From Affinirhizobium straminoryzae (GTDB lineage: Bacteria; Pseudomonadota; Alphaproteobacteria; Rhizobiales; Rhizobiaceae), in NCBI RefSeq assembly GCF_007004135.1, contig NZ_VJMG01000086.1, positions 1 to 56,421 on the forward strand: 56,421 nt of DNA, written 5' to 3'. The notes under the pieces were generated by a model. That model saw only the letters and a list, made by a program, of their open reading frames with translations. It was not told where the DNA came from and did no database searches. The position numbers and the translations under genes were made by a program. Below, piece after piece: positions 42,618 through 51,534 of this stretch (position 1 is the first letter of the stretch; each line of letters opens with the position of its first letter).

Positions 42618-43637
42618 TCAGGGTGCGGTGTTTTCCGCAGCGATGCGCTGTTCCACCTGCCGTGCCATCTCCTGCAGATCGCGATCCTGGCCGGCCAGCG
42701 TCTCGATGGCGGCAATCGCCAGATCGGTCGCCACATAATCCGGCTTGTGGCCGAGGCCCTTTATCCAGACGAGCTGCGCGCGGGCGATATCCTGCTTCAG
42801 CCCGGTGGAGTGGATGTCGGCGAGCACGATCGGATCGCTATCGCCGGTAATGATCACGGCGGGCGTCTCGATCTCGCGGTAACGGGGGGCAATGCGGGTG
42901 ACATAGGCGAGCAGGTTCGCGACGTCGCGGGCATTGTGGCGGAAGGTTCTCGGCCGCAGCACCAGGGCTGGCGCACCATCCTCCAGATAGCGCGCGCGGC
43001 GGCAATTCGGGGCAAACACGCCGAGGGTGGCCTTGTCCATGATTGCGAGGCCCGCCGGCATCACCAGCGTGTGGCTGAACAGCCAGCCGATCACCGGCAT
43101 TGCCGTCAGCCGATAATGCCAGTCGATGCCGCCCGGCCAGGGATGGGTGGCGGGCGCGAGAAACAGCGTGCCGATGGTCCTGTCCGGATGAAACAGCGAA
43201 AAGCTCGCGGCAATCGCTCCACCGAAGGAATGGCCGACGATGATGGCCCGCTCGATTCCCTTGGCTGCCATCAACCGGGCAATGGCCGCGGCCTGCCCGT
43301 CGGGACAGTCGTTTTCCGAGCCGCCACGCTCGGAATAACCGTGGCCGGGGCGATCCACGAACAGCAGGTCTGCGCGGCCCTTGAGCGGCGCGAGGAAGGC
43401 GCCCGCCTGATCCCGCAGATTGCCGCTTGCGCCGTGGATGAAGACGATGGGTGGCAGATCCGGCGTCGGACCTGCCGGCACATGCAGCGCATTCAGCCGA
43501 TAGCCGCCGACATCGGTCATCTCGCCGATGTTGGGAAAACGGCGTTCGATCCGCAGCGTCTGCCAGGCGGTAAAGCCGAAGGCGAGAGCGACAACGAGGG
43601 CGACGAGAGAGAGCAGGAGAAGCATCAGGACGGGCAT
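42618..43637 (-). CDS. Membrane-anchored alpha/beta hydrolase
   Basis: A 339-residue hydrolase with an N-terminal membrane anchor (about 1-26, MPVLMLLLLSLVALVVALAF). The oxyanion motif is FIHGASGN (67-74) and the nucleophile elbow GHSFGG has Ser137. GDSDPIV and GLGHKPDY carry the probable Asp and His. It belongs to the broad epoxide hydrolase/lipase-like group; the substrate is unknown. The TPR gene lies 8 bases upstream on the same strand, so the two are likely co-transcribed. Confidence 0.87.
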   Translation of the reverse strand: MPVLMLLLLSLVALVVALAFGFTAWQTLRIERRFPNIGEMTDVGGYRLNALHVPAGPTPDLPPIVFIHGASGNLRDQAGAFLAPLKGRADLLFVDRPGHGYSERGGSENDCPDGQAAAIARLMAAKGIERAIIVGHSFGGAIAASFSLFHPDRTIGTLFLAPATHPWPGGIDWHYRLTAMPVIGWLFSHTLVMPAGLAIMDKATLGVFAPNCRRARYLEDGAPALVLRPRTFRHNARDVANLLAYVTRIAPRYREIETPAVIITGDSDPIVLADIHSTGLKQDIARAQLVWIKGLGHKPDYVATDLAIAAIETLAGQDRDLQEMARQVEQRIAAENTAP

Positions 43638-43645
43638 TGCGGGCG

Positions 43646-44236
43646 TCAGGTGCGGTTGCCGGCCAGTTTTTCGGACAGCTTTTCCACGGCCTGCTGTGCC
43701 TCGCGCTCGGCGGGATAGATGTCGAGATACCGTTCCCAGGCCTTCAGCGCCAGTTCGTCCTGGCCGGACTCGGTCAGGATGGTGGCCATGCCGGCAATGG
43801 CCGGGAAGTAGCGCGGATTGCGCTTCAGCACCTCGTTGATGTCAGCCATGGATTTGCGTGTGTCGCCCATGGCGTAATGAAGGGTGGCGCGTCGGTTCCA
43901 CGCCTCCGCATAGTCCGGTTTCAGTACCGTCACCTGATCGAGGAAATCGAGGGCGGCGGCATTCTTCTTCTGATCGATGGAGGTGTCGGCCCACTGCATC
44001 AGGAAGGCGACGGTCGCGCTGCCGGAATCCTTCCAGCTGGCCATGATCTGGCTGGCGATGCTGCGGGCTTTCTCCGGATCACGCTCGCGCTTCAGCGCGT
44101 CGAACAGCTTGCTTTCCAATGTCTCCGGCGTTGGAGCGGATGCAACCGTGGCATCCGTTACGGGCTCCTCTGCCGGGGCAGAGGATGCAGCCAGCGCGGC
44201 CAGAATCAGAACGGGAACAAAATAGAAAAAGCGCAT
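43646..44236 (-). CDS. Exported tetratricopeptide-repeat protein
   Basis: A 196-residue protein with a signal peptide (1-22, VPVLILAALAASSAPAEE) and two to three TPR units from about 95. Recognisable TPR stretches are DYAEAWNRRATLHYAMGDTRKSMADINEVLKRNPRYFPA and ILTESGQDELALKAWERYLDIYP, each read in pieces. It probably serves as a periplasmic scaffold. It lies just before the membrane hydrolase gene. Confidence 0.83.
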   Translation of the reverse strand: MRFFYFVPVLILAALAASSAPAEEPVTDATVASAPTPETLESKLFDALKRERDPEKARSIASQIMASWKDSGSATVAFLMQWADTSIDQKKNAAALDFLDQVTVLKPDYAEAWNRRATLHYAMGDTRKSMADINEVLKRNPRYFPAIAGMATILTESGQDELALKAWERYLDIYPAEREAQQAVEKLSEKLAGNRT

Positions 44237-44327
44237 GCGGTGATGTTAAACCGCATGCGCCCTATGGGAAACCCAGATTCGAAAGGTTTCGACAAAGTGA
44301 TCCGGTGAGCCTTGGCCCAACCGCAGA

Positions 44328-44453
44328 TCAGCCCTGGCGAGCCTTGAAGCGCGGGTTCTGCTTGTTGATGATGTAAACGCGACCCTTGCGGCGAACCAGA
44401 CGGTTATCGCGATGACGGGCCTTAAGCGCTTTGAGCGAGTTCTTGATCTTCAT
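44328..44453 (-). CDS. rpmJ: 50S ribosomal protein L36, zinc-free form
   Basis: A 41-residue basic protein, MKIKNSLKALKARHRDNRLV onward, ending FKARQG. The residues RRKGRVYIINKQNPRFKARQ are the L36 core. It lacks the four zinc-binding Cys/His of the classic form, so it is the C-minus (YkgO-like) paralogue type, common as the sole copy in alphaproteobacteria. The ATG (44451-44453) and TGA (44328-44330) were read directly from the minus strand. It is a single gene. Confidence 0.95.
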   Translation of the reverse strand: MKIKNSLKALKARHRDNRLVRRKGRVYIINKQNPRFKARQG

Positions 44454-44502
44454 TGTTCTGATCCGCGTATTCGACGGGCGCCTGGCCCACTCATGTCTCT
44501 GA

Positions 44503-44530
44503 CAATCAAAAGAGCGCCGGAGGCGCCCTT
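44503..44530 (-). terminator. Terminator after purK
   Basis: Nine-base arms (44510-44518 and 44522-44530, one mismatch) with a 3-base loop, followed on the minus strand by a T-rich tract. It ends the DUF465-purE-purK unit. Confidence 0.8.
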
Positions 44531-44601
44531 CTTTAGGATGGGAGGCTGATACAGGTTCGTCACACCTCTGTCAACCGCAGGGGCCGGCGGGGCAGGGGAT
44601 T

Positions 44602-45660
44602 TCACCGCAAAAGCCGGGTCACATGGCCCATCTTGCGGCCGGGCCGGGCCTCGCTCTTGCCGTAGAGATGGACCAGCACATCCGGGGTGGCGAGCCAGTG
44701 CGGCACCGCGGCCATGTCGTCGCCGATCAGATTCGTCATCACGCAGTCCGAATGGCGTGCGGGGTTGCCAAGCGCCAGGCCGGTCACGGCGCGGATATGC
44801 TGCTCGAACTGCGAGACCACGCAGGCGGCTTCCGTCCAGTGCCCGGAATTGTGCACGCGCGGCGCGATCTCGTTGGCAATCAGCGTGCCATCGGCCATGA
44901 CGAAGAATTCCATGCCGATCACGCCGACATAATCGAGCGCCGTCAACAGGCGCTCGGCGGCACGCATGGCGGCCTCGGCGGTGTCGGGGCCGATTCGGGC
45001 CGGCAGGGTGGAGGTGTGGAGAATGCCGTTGCGATGCACGTTCTCCGCCACGTCGAAGGCTTTTACCGTGCCGTCGGTTGCGCGCGCGGCAATTACGGAA
45101 ACCTCGCGCTCGAAGGCGACGAAGCTTTCGAGGATCAGCGGCACGCTTCCCATCGCGGCATAGGCGCCGGCCGCATCGTCCTGCGCCGAGCGGAACACGC
45201 GCTGGCCCTTGCCGTCATAGCCGAACCGGCGGGTTTTCAGCACGCCGCGCCCGCCGAAATCGGCAAGCGCCCGCTCCAGATCCTCCTGGGAATCGATCGC
45301 ATGGAACCGTGCCGTCTCGATGCCGCAGCCGTTCAGGAAGCGCTTTTCCGTCAGCCGGTCCTGGGCGACGTCGAGCGCCTTCGGTGGCGGATAGACCGGC
45401 CGGCTTTGCGCCAGATGTTCGGCGGCCGCCACCGGCACGTTTTCGAATTCGTAGGTGATCACGTCGCAGGCGGCGGCGAGTTCATCAAGCGCCGCGCGGT
45501 CGTCATAGGCGGCCACGATCTGTCGGTTCGCCACCTGGGCGGCCGGGCAGTCGGGCTGCGGCTCGAGGATGATGGTGCGGAAATTCAGCCGGGCTGCGGC
45601 CATTGCCAGCATGCGGCCGAGCTGGCCGCCGCCGATAATGCCAAGGGTGGACAGCGTCAT
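44602..45660 (-). CDS. purK: N5-carboxyaminoimidazole ribonucleotide synthase
   Basis: A 352-residue ATP-grasp enzyme of purine synthesis that carboxylates AIR with bicarbonate. The start is TLGIIGGGQLGRMLAMAA, the family N-terminus. ATP-grasp residues show in GVLKTRRFGYDGKGQ and VAFEREVSVIAAR. NEIAPRVHNSGHWTEAACVVSQFEQH is the typical C-terminal motif. Its ATG overlaps the purE stop (ATGA), so the subunits of this two-step pathway are coupled. Confidence 0.96.
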   Translation of the reverse strand: MTLSTLGIIGGGQLGRMLAMAAARLNFRTIILEPQPDCPAAQVANRQIVAAYDDRAALDELAAACDVITYEFENVPVAAAEHLAQSRPVYPPPKALDVAQDRLTEKRFLNGCGIETARFHAIDSQEDLERALADFGGRGVLKTRRFGYDGKGQRVFRSAQDDAAGAYAAMGSVPLILESFVAFEREVSVIAARATDGTVKAFDVAENVHRNGILHTSTLPARIGPDTAEAAMRAAERLLTALDYVGVIGMEFFVMADGTLIANEIAPRVHNSGHWTEAACVVSQFEQHIRAVTGLALGNPARHSDCVMTNLIGDDMAAVPHWLATPDVLVHLYGKSEARPGRKMGHVTRLLR

Positions 45661-46160
45661 GGCGCCTCGTCGATGGGATAATCTGCAACGGATGCCGTCT
45701 GGCGGGTCCGGTATTCGTCAAGCCGGTCTGCCAGATCGTCGTCGGAAAGGGCAAGCACCGCGGCCGCCAGCAGGGCCGCATTGACGGCGCCGGCGCGGCC
45801 GATCGCAAGCGTTCCGACAGGAATTCCGGCCGGCATCTGGACGATGGAATAGAGGCTGTCCATTCCGGACATGGTCTTCGACTGGACGGGTACGCCGAAC
45901 ACCGGCAGCGGGGTCAGTGCAGCCACCATGCCGGGCAGGTGTGCCGCGCCGCCGGCGCCGGCAATGATCACCTGAAAGCCTTCCTCGCGGGCGCCCTTGG
46001 CAAAGGCTACCATCCGATCGGGGGTGCGATGCGCGGAGACGATCCTGGCCTCATATCCCACATCCAGCGCATCCAGCGTGTCTGCGGCATTCTTCATGGT
46101 CTCCCAGTCGGACTGGCTTCCCATGATGATGGCAACCGGCGGTCTCTCCTGCGGCAATCT
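45657..46160 (-). CDS. purE: N5-carboxyaminoimidazole ribonucleotide mutase
   Basis: A 167-residue enzyme that moves the carboxyl group of N5-CAIR to give CAIR. Motifs are MGSQSDWETM, RIVSAHRTPDRM and IIAGAGGAAHLPGMVAA. The start is judged to be TTG at 46160, which gives MPQERPPVAIIMGS, the usual N-terminus. GGAGG lies eight bases upstream of it. A GTG at 46178, overlapping the DUF465 stop, is the alternative. purK follows with an ATGA overlap. Confidence 0.93.
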   Translation of the reverse strand, partial: RLPQERPPVAIIMGSQSDWETMKNAADTLDALDVGYEARIVSAHRTPDRMVAFAKGAREEGFQVIIAGAGGAAHLPGMVAALTPLPVFGVPVQSKTMSGMDSLYSIVQMPAGIPVGTLAIGRAGAVNAALLAAAVLALSDDDLADRLDEYRTRQTASVADYPIDEAP

Positions 46161-46174
46161 TGCGTCCTCCGTCC

Positions 46175-46378
46175 TCACGCGATGATGTCGGGAATGATCT
46201 GGTCTTCGAGCTGGCTCATCTTGTCCTTGATGGCAAGCTTCTTCTTCTTCATGCGCTGGATGCGCAGGGCTTCGCATCCGGTCTCGATCATGGCGTTGAT
46301 GGCCGCATCGTAGTCTTCGTGCTCCTGACGGAGCCGCGCCAGTGCCAGCCTGATGTCCGCCTGTTCCTGATCGGCCAT
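46175..46378 (-). CDS. Small DUF465 (YdcH-like) protein
   Basis: A 67-residue helical protein, MADQEQADIRLALARLRQEH onward, with a Lys-rich stretch (MKKKKLAIKDKM). DUF465 proteins form short helical hairpins, function unknown. The stop at 46175 abuts purE, so it may be the first gene of the purEK transcript. The ATG at 46378 is preferred to in-frame starts further up. A second DUF465 gene lies divergently at 46739. Confidence 0.87.
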   Translation of the reverse strand: MADQEQADIRLALARLRQEHEDYDAAINAMIETGCEALRIQRMKKKKLAIKDKMSQLEDQIIPDIIA

Positions 46379-46738
46379 ATGTTTCGTCCCCACTTTAAAT
46401 TCCGGTCTTTGTCGCGCCGGGGAATTCCCGCAAGCTCCTACCATCAAACCTTGCGAACGACTAGAGCGGTGAACGGCAAATCTCGGGTGTCAATCGAGCC
46501 AGAAAGAAGCCGATTAATCAACGCCTAATCGTATCGCTGCACGGTGTTGCACGCTGTGCTGTGACGGGGCAGGGACGGGATGCCTTCATTTGCGCTTAAC
46601 GAGTTCCAAGGAATGGCCCCCGAGATGTCACGATTTCGCCTTCGACAAAGGGTGCGCTTCATGTCACAATTCCTTCGCAAACCTGAAGCCACGGGCTCAT
46701 GGGGAGCTGGTGGCAGGAAAAAGGGAAGGACGTGCCAC
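46379..46738. other. 360-base divergent region between two DUF465 genes
   Basis: It must hold promoters for both directions. I see no gene and no strong terminator. A patch near 46529-46561 repeats short GCTGTGC/TTGCACG-like words but has no clear dyad. Confidence 0.5.
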
Positions 46739-46915
46739 ATGACCATTCAGGCTCATATCGCATCGCTCGAAAAGAAACATGGTGCTCTTGAGGAGGAGCT
46801 CCAGGCCGTACTTGCGTCCCCATCCTCCGATGACCGCATGATCGCGGACATCAAGCGTCGCAAGCTCAAGCTCAAGGATCAGATGGAGCGGCTGAAGGAG
46901 GCGACGCGCCACTAG
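46739..46915 (+). CDS. Small DUF465 (YdcH-like) protein
   Basis: A 58-residue helical protein, MTIQAHIASLEKKHGALEEE onward, ending DQMERLKEATRH. The pattern of a first helix, a short Ser/Asp turn (SPSSDDRMI) and a Lys-rich second helix (IKRRKLKLKDQME) fits DUF465. The ATG at 46739 is preferred, with GGGAAGGA upstream; earlier in-frame ATGs give unrelated sequence. It is divergent from its paralogue at 46175-46378. Function unknown. Confidence 0.87.
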   Translation: MTIQAHIASLEKKHGALEEELQAVLASPSSDDRMIADIKRRKLKLKDQMERLKEATRH

Positions 46916-47143
46916 CATTCGAACGCGTTATGAGTGTCTGACATCGATATGTGATGTCTGTCTCGCCGCCGTGGCGCTCCAGGTGGGCTGCCGCAGGCGG
47001 CGGACGTTAAACATCAGGCGAAACGACGCGGCGATTGCTGTCAATCAATCCTCACGGATTTCCTTGCGACATCCACGTGCGCCTGATCCGCGCAATGCAG
47101 CGAGGCGTTTCCGGTCGGTCCCCGGATAGTGTCTGGGGCGGCG

Positions 47144-47404
47144 TTACTTCCAGAATTGATCCAGCCAAAGGTTGAGCTTGTTGAAACCCTTGCTGTTTAG
47201 CGAATAGATACGTCGCGTGCCCTCTGCCGTTACATTGACGAGGTTGCTGTCAAGCAGCGCTTTCAGGTGTTGCGAAACGGCAGGGCGGCTGATGGGCAAG
47301 CCTTCTGCCAGTTCGTTGACGGTGCGCGGGGCGCGCCGAAGCTCTTCCAGCAAATGACGCCGGTTCGGATCGGCAATGGCTGCAAAAGGGTCAAAGCTTG
47401 TCAT
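47144..47404 (-). CDS. ArsR-family winged-helix regulator without metal-binding cysteines
   Basis: An 86-residue repressor. The HTH reads RTVNELAEGLPISRPAVSQHLKALLDSNLV, and the wing is VTAEGTRRIYSLN. The protein has no cysteine, so it is not a classic metal sensor; it resembles ArsR members with unknown inducers. The ATG at 47404 is used; a GTG two codons earlier is possible. The upstream region has an imperfect dyad near 47411-47430 that might be its operator. The TSUP gene lies upstream on the same strand, 182 bases away. Confidence 0.85.
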   Translation of the reverse strand: MTSFDPFAAIADPNRRHLLEELRRAPRTVNELAEGLPISRPAVSQHLKALLDSNLVNVTAEGTRRIYSLNSKGFNKLNLWLDQFWK

Positions 47405-47585
47405 GTCCACAACCTACGCGAAGTAAGGTGGACGAGCAAGACTATTTTTGTGCGCCGCAATATCTGTGACGCCTCTTTCGCTTTACTTGCAGCGCCGTGC
47501 GATCTTGTCTGTTCGCGCCAGACGAGGTCTTGACGATAGTTTTGTGACATCTGCGAAGGCCGGTCGGCCGGCGTAATCGGCTCCG

Positions 47586-48362
47586 TCAGAACGGCAGTGC
47601 GTCCCAAAGGAGCTTCAGCGCTGCGAGCAGGCCGAGGCCATAGGCGAGGGGATAGAACACATCCGGTTTCAGCCGTCGGACGATCACCGCGCCGGCCATT
47701 GTGGCAATCAGCGCGACCGGCAGAAGCGTGACCGACAGCTGCAGGTTCTGCCGGTCAAGCGCGCCGAGTGCCACATAGGGAATGACCTTGATGGCATTGA
47801 CAAGCGCGAAGAAACGCACGCTCGCGCCGGTATATGCCTTGGGGTCGAGCTTCAGCGGCAGCGCATAGATCTGGAAGGGCGGGCCGCCGGCATGGGCGAC
47901 GAAGCTGCCATAGCCGCACAGCGTGCCCCAGAACAGGGCGGGGCCGGTGCGGTGGCCACTGGCCGGCACGGGTGTTCCGGCGCCCGGGCCGTAGGTCTGG
48001 TAGAAATAGCGGGCGGAAAACAGGATCATCGAGACCGCGATCACGAAGCGCAGCGCATCCGGCGGCACGAAGGCGGAGGTTGCCCAGCCGAGCGCGACCC
48101 CCACCATGCCGCCCGGCAGGAAGGCCAGCAGCAGCTTGCGGTCGTTATGCTTGCGCCAGGCGTACAGTGCCACCATGTCCATCAGGATGAGGATGGGCAG
48201 GAATATGGCGGCCGCATCGACGGGGCTGACAACGAGCGCCATCAGCGGCACGCCGATCAGCGCAAAGGCGCCGCCAAGGCCACCCTTGGAGAGGCCCACG
48301 AGGGCGACGGCCGGAACGGCGGCGGCAAAGAAGGTGAGGCTGGGAAGGTCGAAGCCGAACAT
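47586..48362 (-). CDS. TSUP-family transporter (TauE/SafE)
   Basis: A 258-residue inner-membrane protein with about eight hydrophobic segments. Family features are VALVGLSKGGLGGAFALIGVPLMAL near 19-43 and a second half-repeat WGTLCGYGSFVAHAGGPPFQIYALP near 145-169. Members export sulfite, sulfonates or other sulfur anions; the substrate here is unknown. Its start is about 190 bases from the divergent ThiE-like gene, and the ArsR gene lies downstream. Confidence 0.88.
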   Translation of the reverse strand: MFGFDLPSLTFFAAAVPAVALVGLSKGGLGGAFALIGVPLMALVVSPVDAAAIFLPILILMDMVALYAWRKHNDRKLLLAFLPGGMVGVALGWATSAFVPPDALRFVIAVSMILFSARYFYQTYGPGAGTPVPASGHRTGPALFWGTLCGYGSFVAHAGGPPFQIYALPLKLDPKAYTGASVRFFALVNAIKVIPYVALGALDRQNLQLSVTLLPVALIATMAGAVIVRRLKPDVFYPLAYGLGLLAALKLLWDALPF

Positions 48363-48552
48363 GCTTGCGGATGACTGTTGATCGGAAGGCCTGACCGGTC
48401 TATCGGACTTGTGACGGGAAGACGAGCCTTGCCAGGATCAACTTGCATTTCAACCCCTGCAGGAACCTGATCGAGACTCGGCCGCCGCAAGCATGCCGTC
48501 GCACGCGCCCTGCCGGCGCAGACCCGCGTCGGGCGCAAGGAGATTTGGACCC

Positions 48553-49206
48553 ATGACACTGCCGGAAGATCGCTGCCGCCTCGTTCTGATCGTGCCCGAT
48601 GAGGCTGACGACGCCGCGCTGGCGGAAAAGCTGGAGCATGCGCTGCGCGGCGGCGATGTGGCCTCCGTCATCCTGCCGCAGTATGGCGCCAGCGATTCCG
48701 ACTTCCAGAAGCGCGCCGAGCGATTGGTGCCGCTCGTCCAGGCAGCCGGGGCCGCGGCGATGATTGCCGGCGACAGCCGTGTCGCGGGCCGCGCCCGGGC
48801 TGACGGCCTGCATGTCACCGGCAAGGTGGAGGAACTGGCCGACGCGGTGGAAAAATTCACCCCGAAGCTGATTGTCGGTGCCGGCTCTGCCGCAGACCGC
48901 CATACGGCGCTCGAAGTGGGCGAGGTCCGGCCGGATTACATTTTCTTCGGCAAGCTGGATGGCGACATCAAGCCGGAAGCGCATCCGAAGAACCTCGATC
49001 TCGGCGAATGGTGGGCTGCGATGGTGGAAATTCCCTGCGTGGTCATGGGCGGCACTGCGGTCGAATCCGCGTTGGCTGTTGCTGAAACGGGCGCTGAATT
49101 CGTTGCCCTTCGCCGCGCCATTTTCGAGCATCCGGCCGGTACCGCCGCGGCGGTTTCCGAAATCAATGCGATTCTGGACGAAAAAGCGCCACGGTTTGGC
49201 GCTTGA
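48553..49206 (+). CDS. Thiamine-phosphate-synthase-like (ThiE/TenI fold) protein
   Basis: A 217-residue TIM-barrel protein. MIAGDSRVAGRARADGLHVTG near 75-95 matches the ThiE pattern in which a disordered-loop D and a GVHL-like strand bind the pyrimidine. VGAGSAADRHTALEVGEVRPDYIFFGKL and FVALRRAIFE are also ThiE-like. Key phosphate-binding residues look partly altered, so thiamine phosphate synthesis is not certain. AAGGAG precedes the ATG. Its stop lies 8 bases before the start of the Sel1 gene, indicating one transcript. Confidence 0.75.
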   Translation: MTLPEDRCRLVLIVPDEADDAALAEKLEHALRGGDVASVILPQYGASDSDFQKRAERLVPLVQAAGAAAMIAGDSRVAGRARADGLHVTGKVEELADAVEKFTPKLIVGAGSAADRHTALEVGEVRPDYIFFGKLDGDIKPEAHPKNLDLGEWWAAMVEIPCVVMGGTAVESALAVAETGAEFVALRRAIFEHPAGTAAAVSEINAILDEKAPRFGA

Positions 49207-49214
49207 AGGGCGGC

Positions 49215-50345
49215 ATGCGTCGTATATCCGGTCTGCCCAGCCTCTCTCTCGTCCTTCTGTCTGCCTCGCTGGCGGCGGTGCCATGCGCGCGCCTTGCGGC
49301 GGCGCAGGGCACGGAACGGGCCGTGACGCGGCCGGTCGCGCCCGCGACCGGCGGTTTCGAGAAGGCACCGGAAAATCCGGAGGGCGCAACGGATGGCGCC
49401 GACCAGAAGTCTGGCCGGCCGGGCGATGATCCCTTTCCCTCCTCGGGCATCACGCTTTACGAGCGCATGGGAACCACGCTGCCGCCGGCCCCGGCGGAAA
49501 AGCCCTATCACGGGCCGGTCGACGAGGCCTATGGCGCCTTCCAGCGCGGGCTGTACGTGACGGCACTCGACAAGGCGCTGCCGCGCGCCCAGTCCGGTGA
49601 TGCCGCGGCCCAGACGCTGGTTGCGGAAATGATGAGCCGCGGGCTCGGCATCCTGCATGATCGCAAGGCGGCCGCCTTCTGGTATGGTCAGGCCGCCGAG
49701 CGCGGTGATCCCTCCGCGATGTTCCAGTATGCTCTTCTGCTGATGGAAGGTCGCTATGTGACGCGCGACAAGACCAAGGCCGACGATTACATGCGCCGCG
49801 CCGCCGAGGCCGGCAACCCGTCTGCCCAGTTCAACTGGGCGCAGATCCTGATTGCCGACAATCCCGGCGACAAAGGCCTGAAGCTGGCGCTGCCCTTCTA
49901 CGAGAAATCCGCCGAACAGGGCGTGGCCGACTCGCAATATGCGGTGGCGCAGCTCTACATCGCCATCAAGGATCTGGATCCGGCCAAAAAGGGCAAGGCG
50001 CGTGAATGGCTGCAGCGGGCGGCGCGCGCCGGCTACGATACCGCCCAGCTTGACATGGGCATCTGGCTGGTCAACGGCGTCGGTGGTCCGCGCGACTACG
50101 ATCAGGGCTTCCAGTGGATGAAGGTTGCCGCCATGCGCGGCAACGTGGTGGCGCAGAACAAGCTTGCCCATCTCTACGTCAATGCGCTTGGCACGCGGCC
50201 CGATCCCGTGGAGGCGGCCAAGTGGTACGTGCTGTCACGCCGCGCCGGTCTGCCGGATCCCTCTCTCGAGGATTTCTACCTCGGCATCGAGGATGATCAG
50301 CAGAAGAAGGCGATCGAAGCGGCCAACCGCTTTCGTCCCGGCTGA
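49215..50345 (+). CDS. Exported Sel1-repeat protein
   Basis: A 376-residue protein with a signal peptide (1-30, LSLVLLSASLAAVPCARLAAA), an Ala/Pro/Gly-rich linker, and five to six Sel1-like repeats from about 105 to 360. Examples are AAFWYGQAAERGDPSAMFQYA and ADDYMRRAAEAGNPSAQFNWA, with GVADSQYAVAQLYI after them. Such repeats form protein-binding solenoids, often in the periplasm. AAGGG precedes the ATG at 49215; a TTG at 49203 overlapping the previous stop is the alternative. Confidence 0.88.
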   Translation: MRRISGLPSLSLVLLSASLAAVPCARLAAAQGTERAVTRPVAPATGGFEKAPENPEGATDGADQKSGRPGDDPFPSSGITLYERMGTTLPPAPAEKPYHGPVDEAYGAFQRGLYVTALDKALPRAQSGDAAAQTLVAEMMSRGLGILHDRKAAAFWYGQAAERGDPSAMFQYALLLMEGRYVTRDKTKADDYMRRAAEAGNPSAQFNWAQILIADNPGDKGLKLALPFYEKSAEQGVADSQYAVAQLYIAIKDLDPAKKGKAREWLQRAARAGYDTAQLDMGIWLVNGVGGPRDYDQGFQWMKVAAMRGNVVAQNKLAHLYVNALGTRPDPVEAAKWYVLSRRAGLPDPSLEDFYLGIEDDQQKKAIEAANRFRPG

Positions 50346-50522
50346 TGGGTCAGGAATAGTCGCGCGTTCACCCTCAACGCCACCTTTCGCGCTGCTTCGG
50401 ACCCGCGTGACTTGAATTCCTCGGGGTTTTGTGGTTCTGAACCCCCCTATTCAGAAAAGTTCAGATCGTCGTTCGTTCCTGTCGGACAGGGACAGCCGCC
50501 CCATACCCCAAGGATTCCCTCG

Positions 50523-51323
50523 ATGGCTCGTTCAGCCCTTCTCAATGTCATGGTTCAGGCCGCTATGAAGGCCGGCAAGTCGCTCTCGCGTGATTTCGGC
50601 GAAGTGCAGAACCTCCAGGTGTCGGTGAAGGGGCCAAGCGACTTCGTTTCCCAGGCCGATCTGAAGGCCGAGAAGATCGTGCATGACGAACTGATGAAGG
50701 CCCGTCCCACCTATGGTTTCCTGGGTGAGGAAGGCGATGAGGAAAAGGGCACCGACGGCGCACATCGCTGGATCGTCGATCCGCTCGACGGCACCACCAA
50801 TTTCCTGCACGGCATTCCACAGTTCGCCGTCTCGATCGGCCTGGAGCGCAATGGCGAGATCGTTGCCGGCGTCATCTTCAATCCGGCAACGGACGAACTC
50901 TTCACCGCCGAAAAGGGCGGCGGCGCCTTCCTCAACGATCGCCGCATCCGGGTGGCAGCCCGTCGTGTGCTCTCCGATTGCGTGATCGGCTGTGGCGTGC
51001 CGCATCTCGGTCGCGGCAATCACGGCAAGTTCCTTGTCGAACTGCGGCATGTGATGGGCGAAGTGGCCGGCGTGCGTCGCTTCGGTGCAGCGGCGCTGGA
51101 TCTTGCCTATGTTGCGGCCGGGCGCCTGGACGGCTTCTGGGAAACCGGTCTCTCCCCCTGGGACATGGCTGCCGGCCTGATCCTCATTCGCGAAGCCGGC
51201 GGCTTCGTCAGCGATTTCAAGGGTAGCAACGACATGCTGGCCGATGGCAGCGTGGCCGCCGGCAACGAACTGATCCACAAGCAGCTTGTCGAAGTGGCCA
51301 ACCGGCCAATTCCCACCCGCTGA
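50523..51323 (+). CDS. suhB: Inositol monophosphatase-family protein, SuhB type
   Basis: A 266-residue phosphatase. Metal-binding motifs are GEEGDEE (near 71-77) and WIVDPLDGTTNFLHG (near 86-100), and the C-terminal one is SPWDMAAGLILIREAGGFVSD. SuhB hydrolyses inositol monophosphate and in some bacteria also joins transcription antitermination complexes. The ATG at 50523 gives MARSALLNVMVQAA, the usual opening; an in-frame extension upstream is rejected. It is a separate gene after the Sel1 protein. Confidence 0.93.
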   Translation: MARSALLNVMVQAAMKAGKSLSRDFGEVQNLQVSVKGPSDFVSQADLKAEKIVHDELMKARPTYGFLGEEGDEEKGTDGAHRWIVDPLDGTTNFLHGIPQFAVSIGLERNGEIVAGVIFNPATDELFTAEKGGGAFLNDRRIRVAARRVLSDCVIGCGVPHLGRGNHGKFLVELRHVMGEVAGVRRFGAAALDLAYVAAGRLDGFWETGLSPWDMAAGLILIREAGGFVSDFKGSNDMLADGSVAAGNELIHKQLVEVANRPIPTR

Positions 51324-51534
51324 ATGACGGTCTGAAGCGGCCTCTCTGTTCCGGTGGCCGTCTGGCCGCCGGTGTCCTTCTGCGCCTGCAGGCAACCGCC
51401 ACGGGTCTCGTCCATTCGTGAAGGGATGATGAAAGGCTTGGAAATCTCGATGGTTTCCGAGCCTGCGTCACTTCAATTCGTCTCATTTTTGCACTAGCCT
51501 CCGGCGCAATGTGATGCGGAGGCTTGCGTAACCC

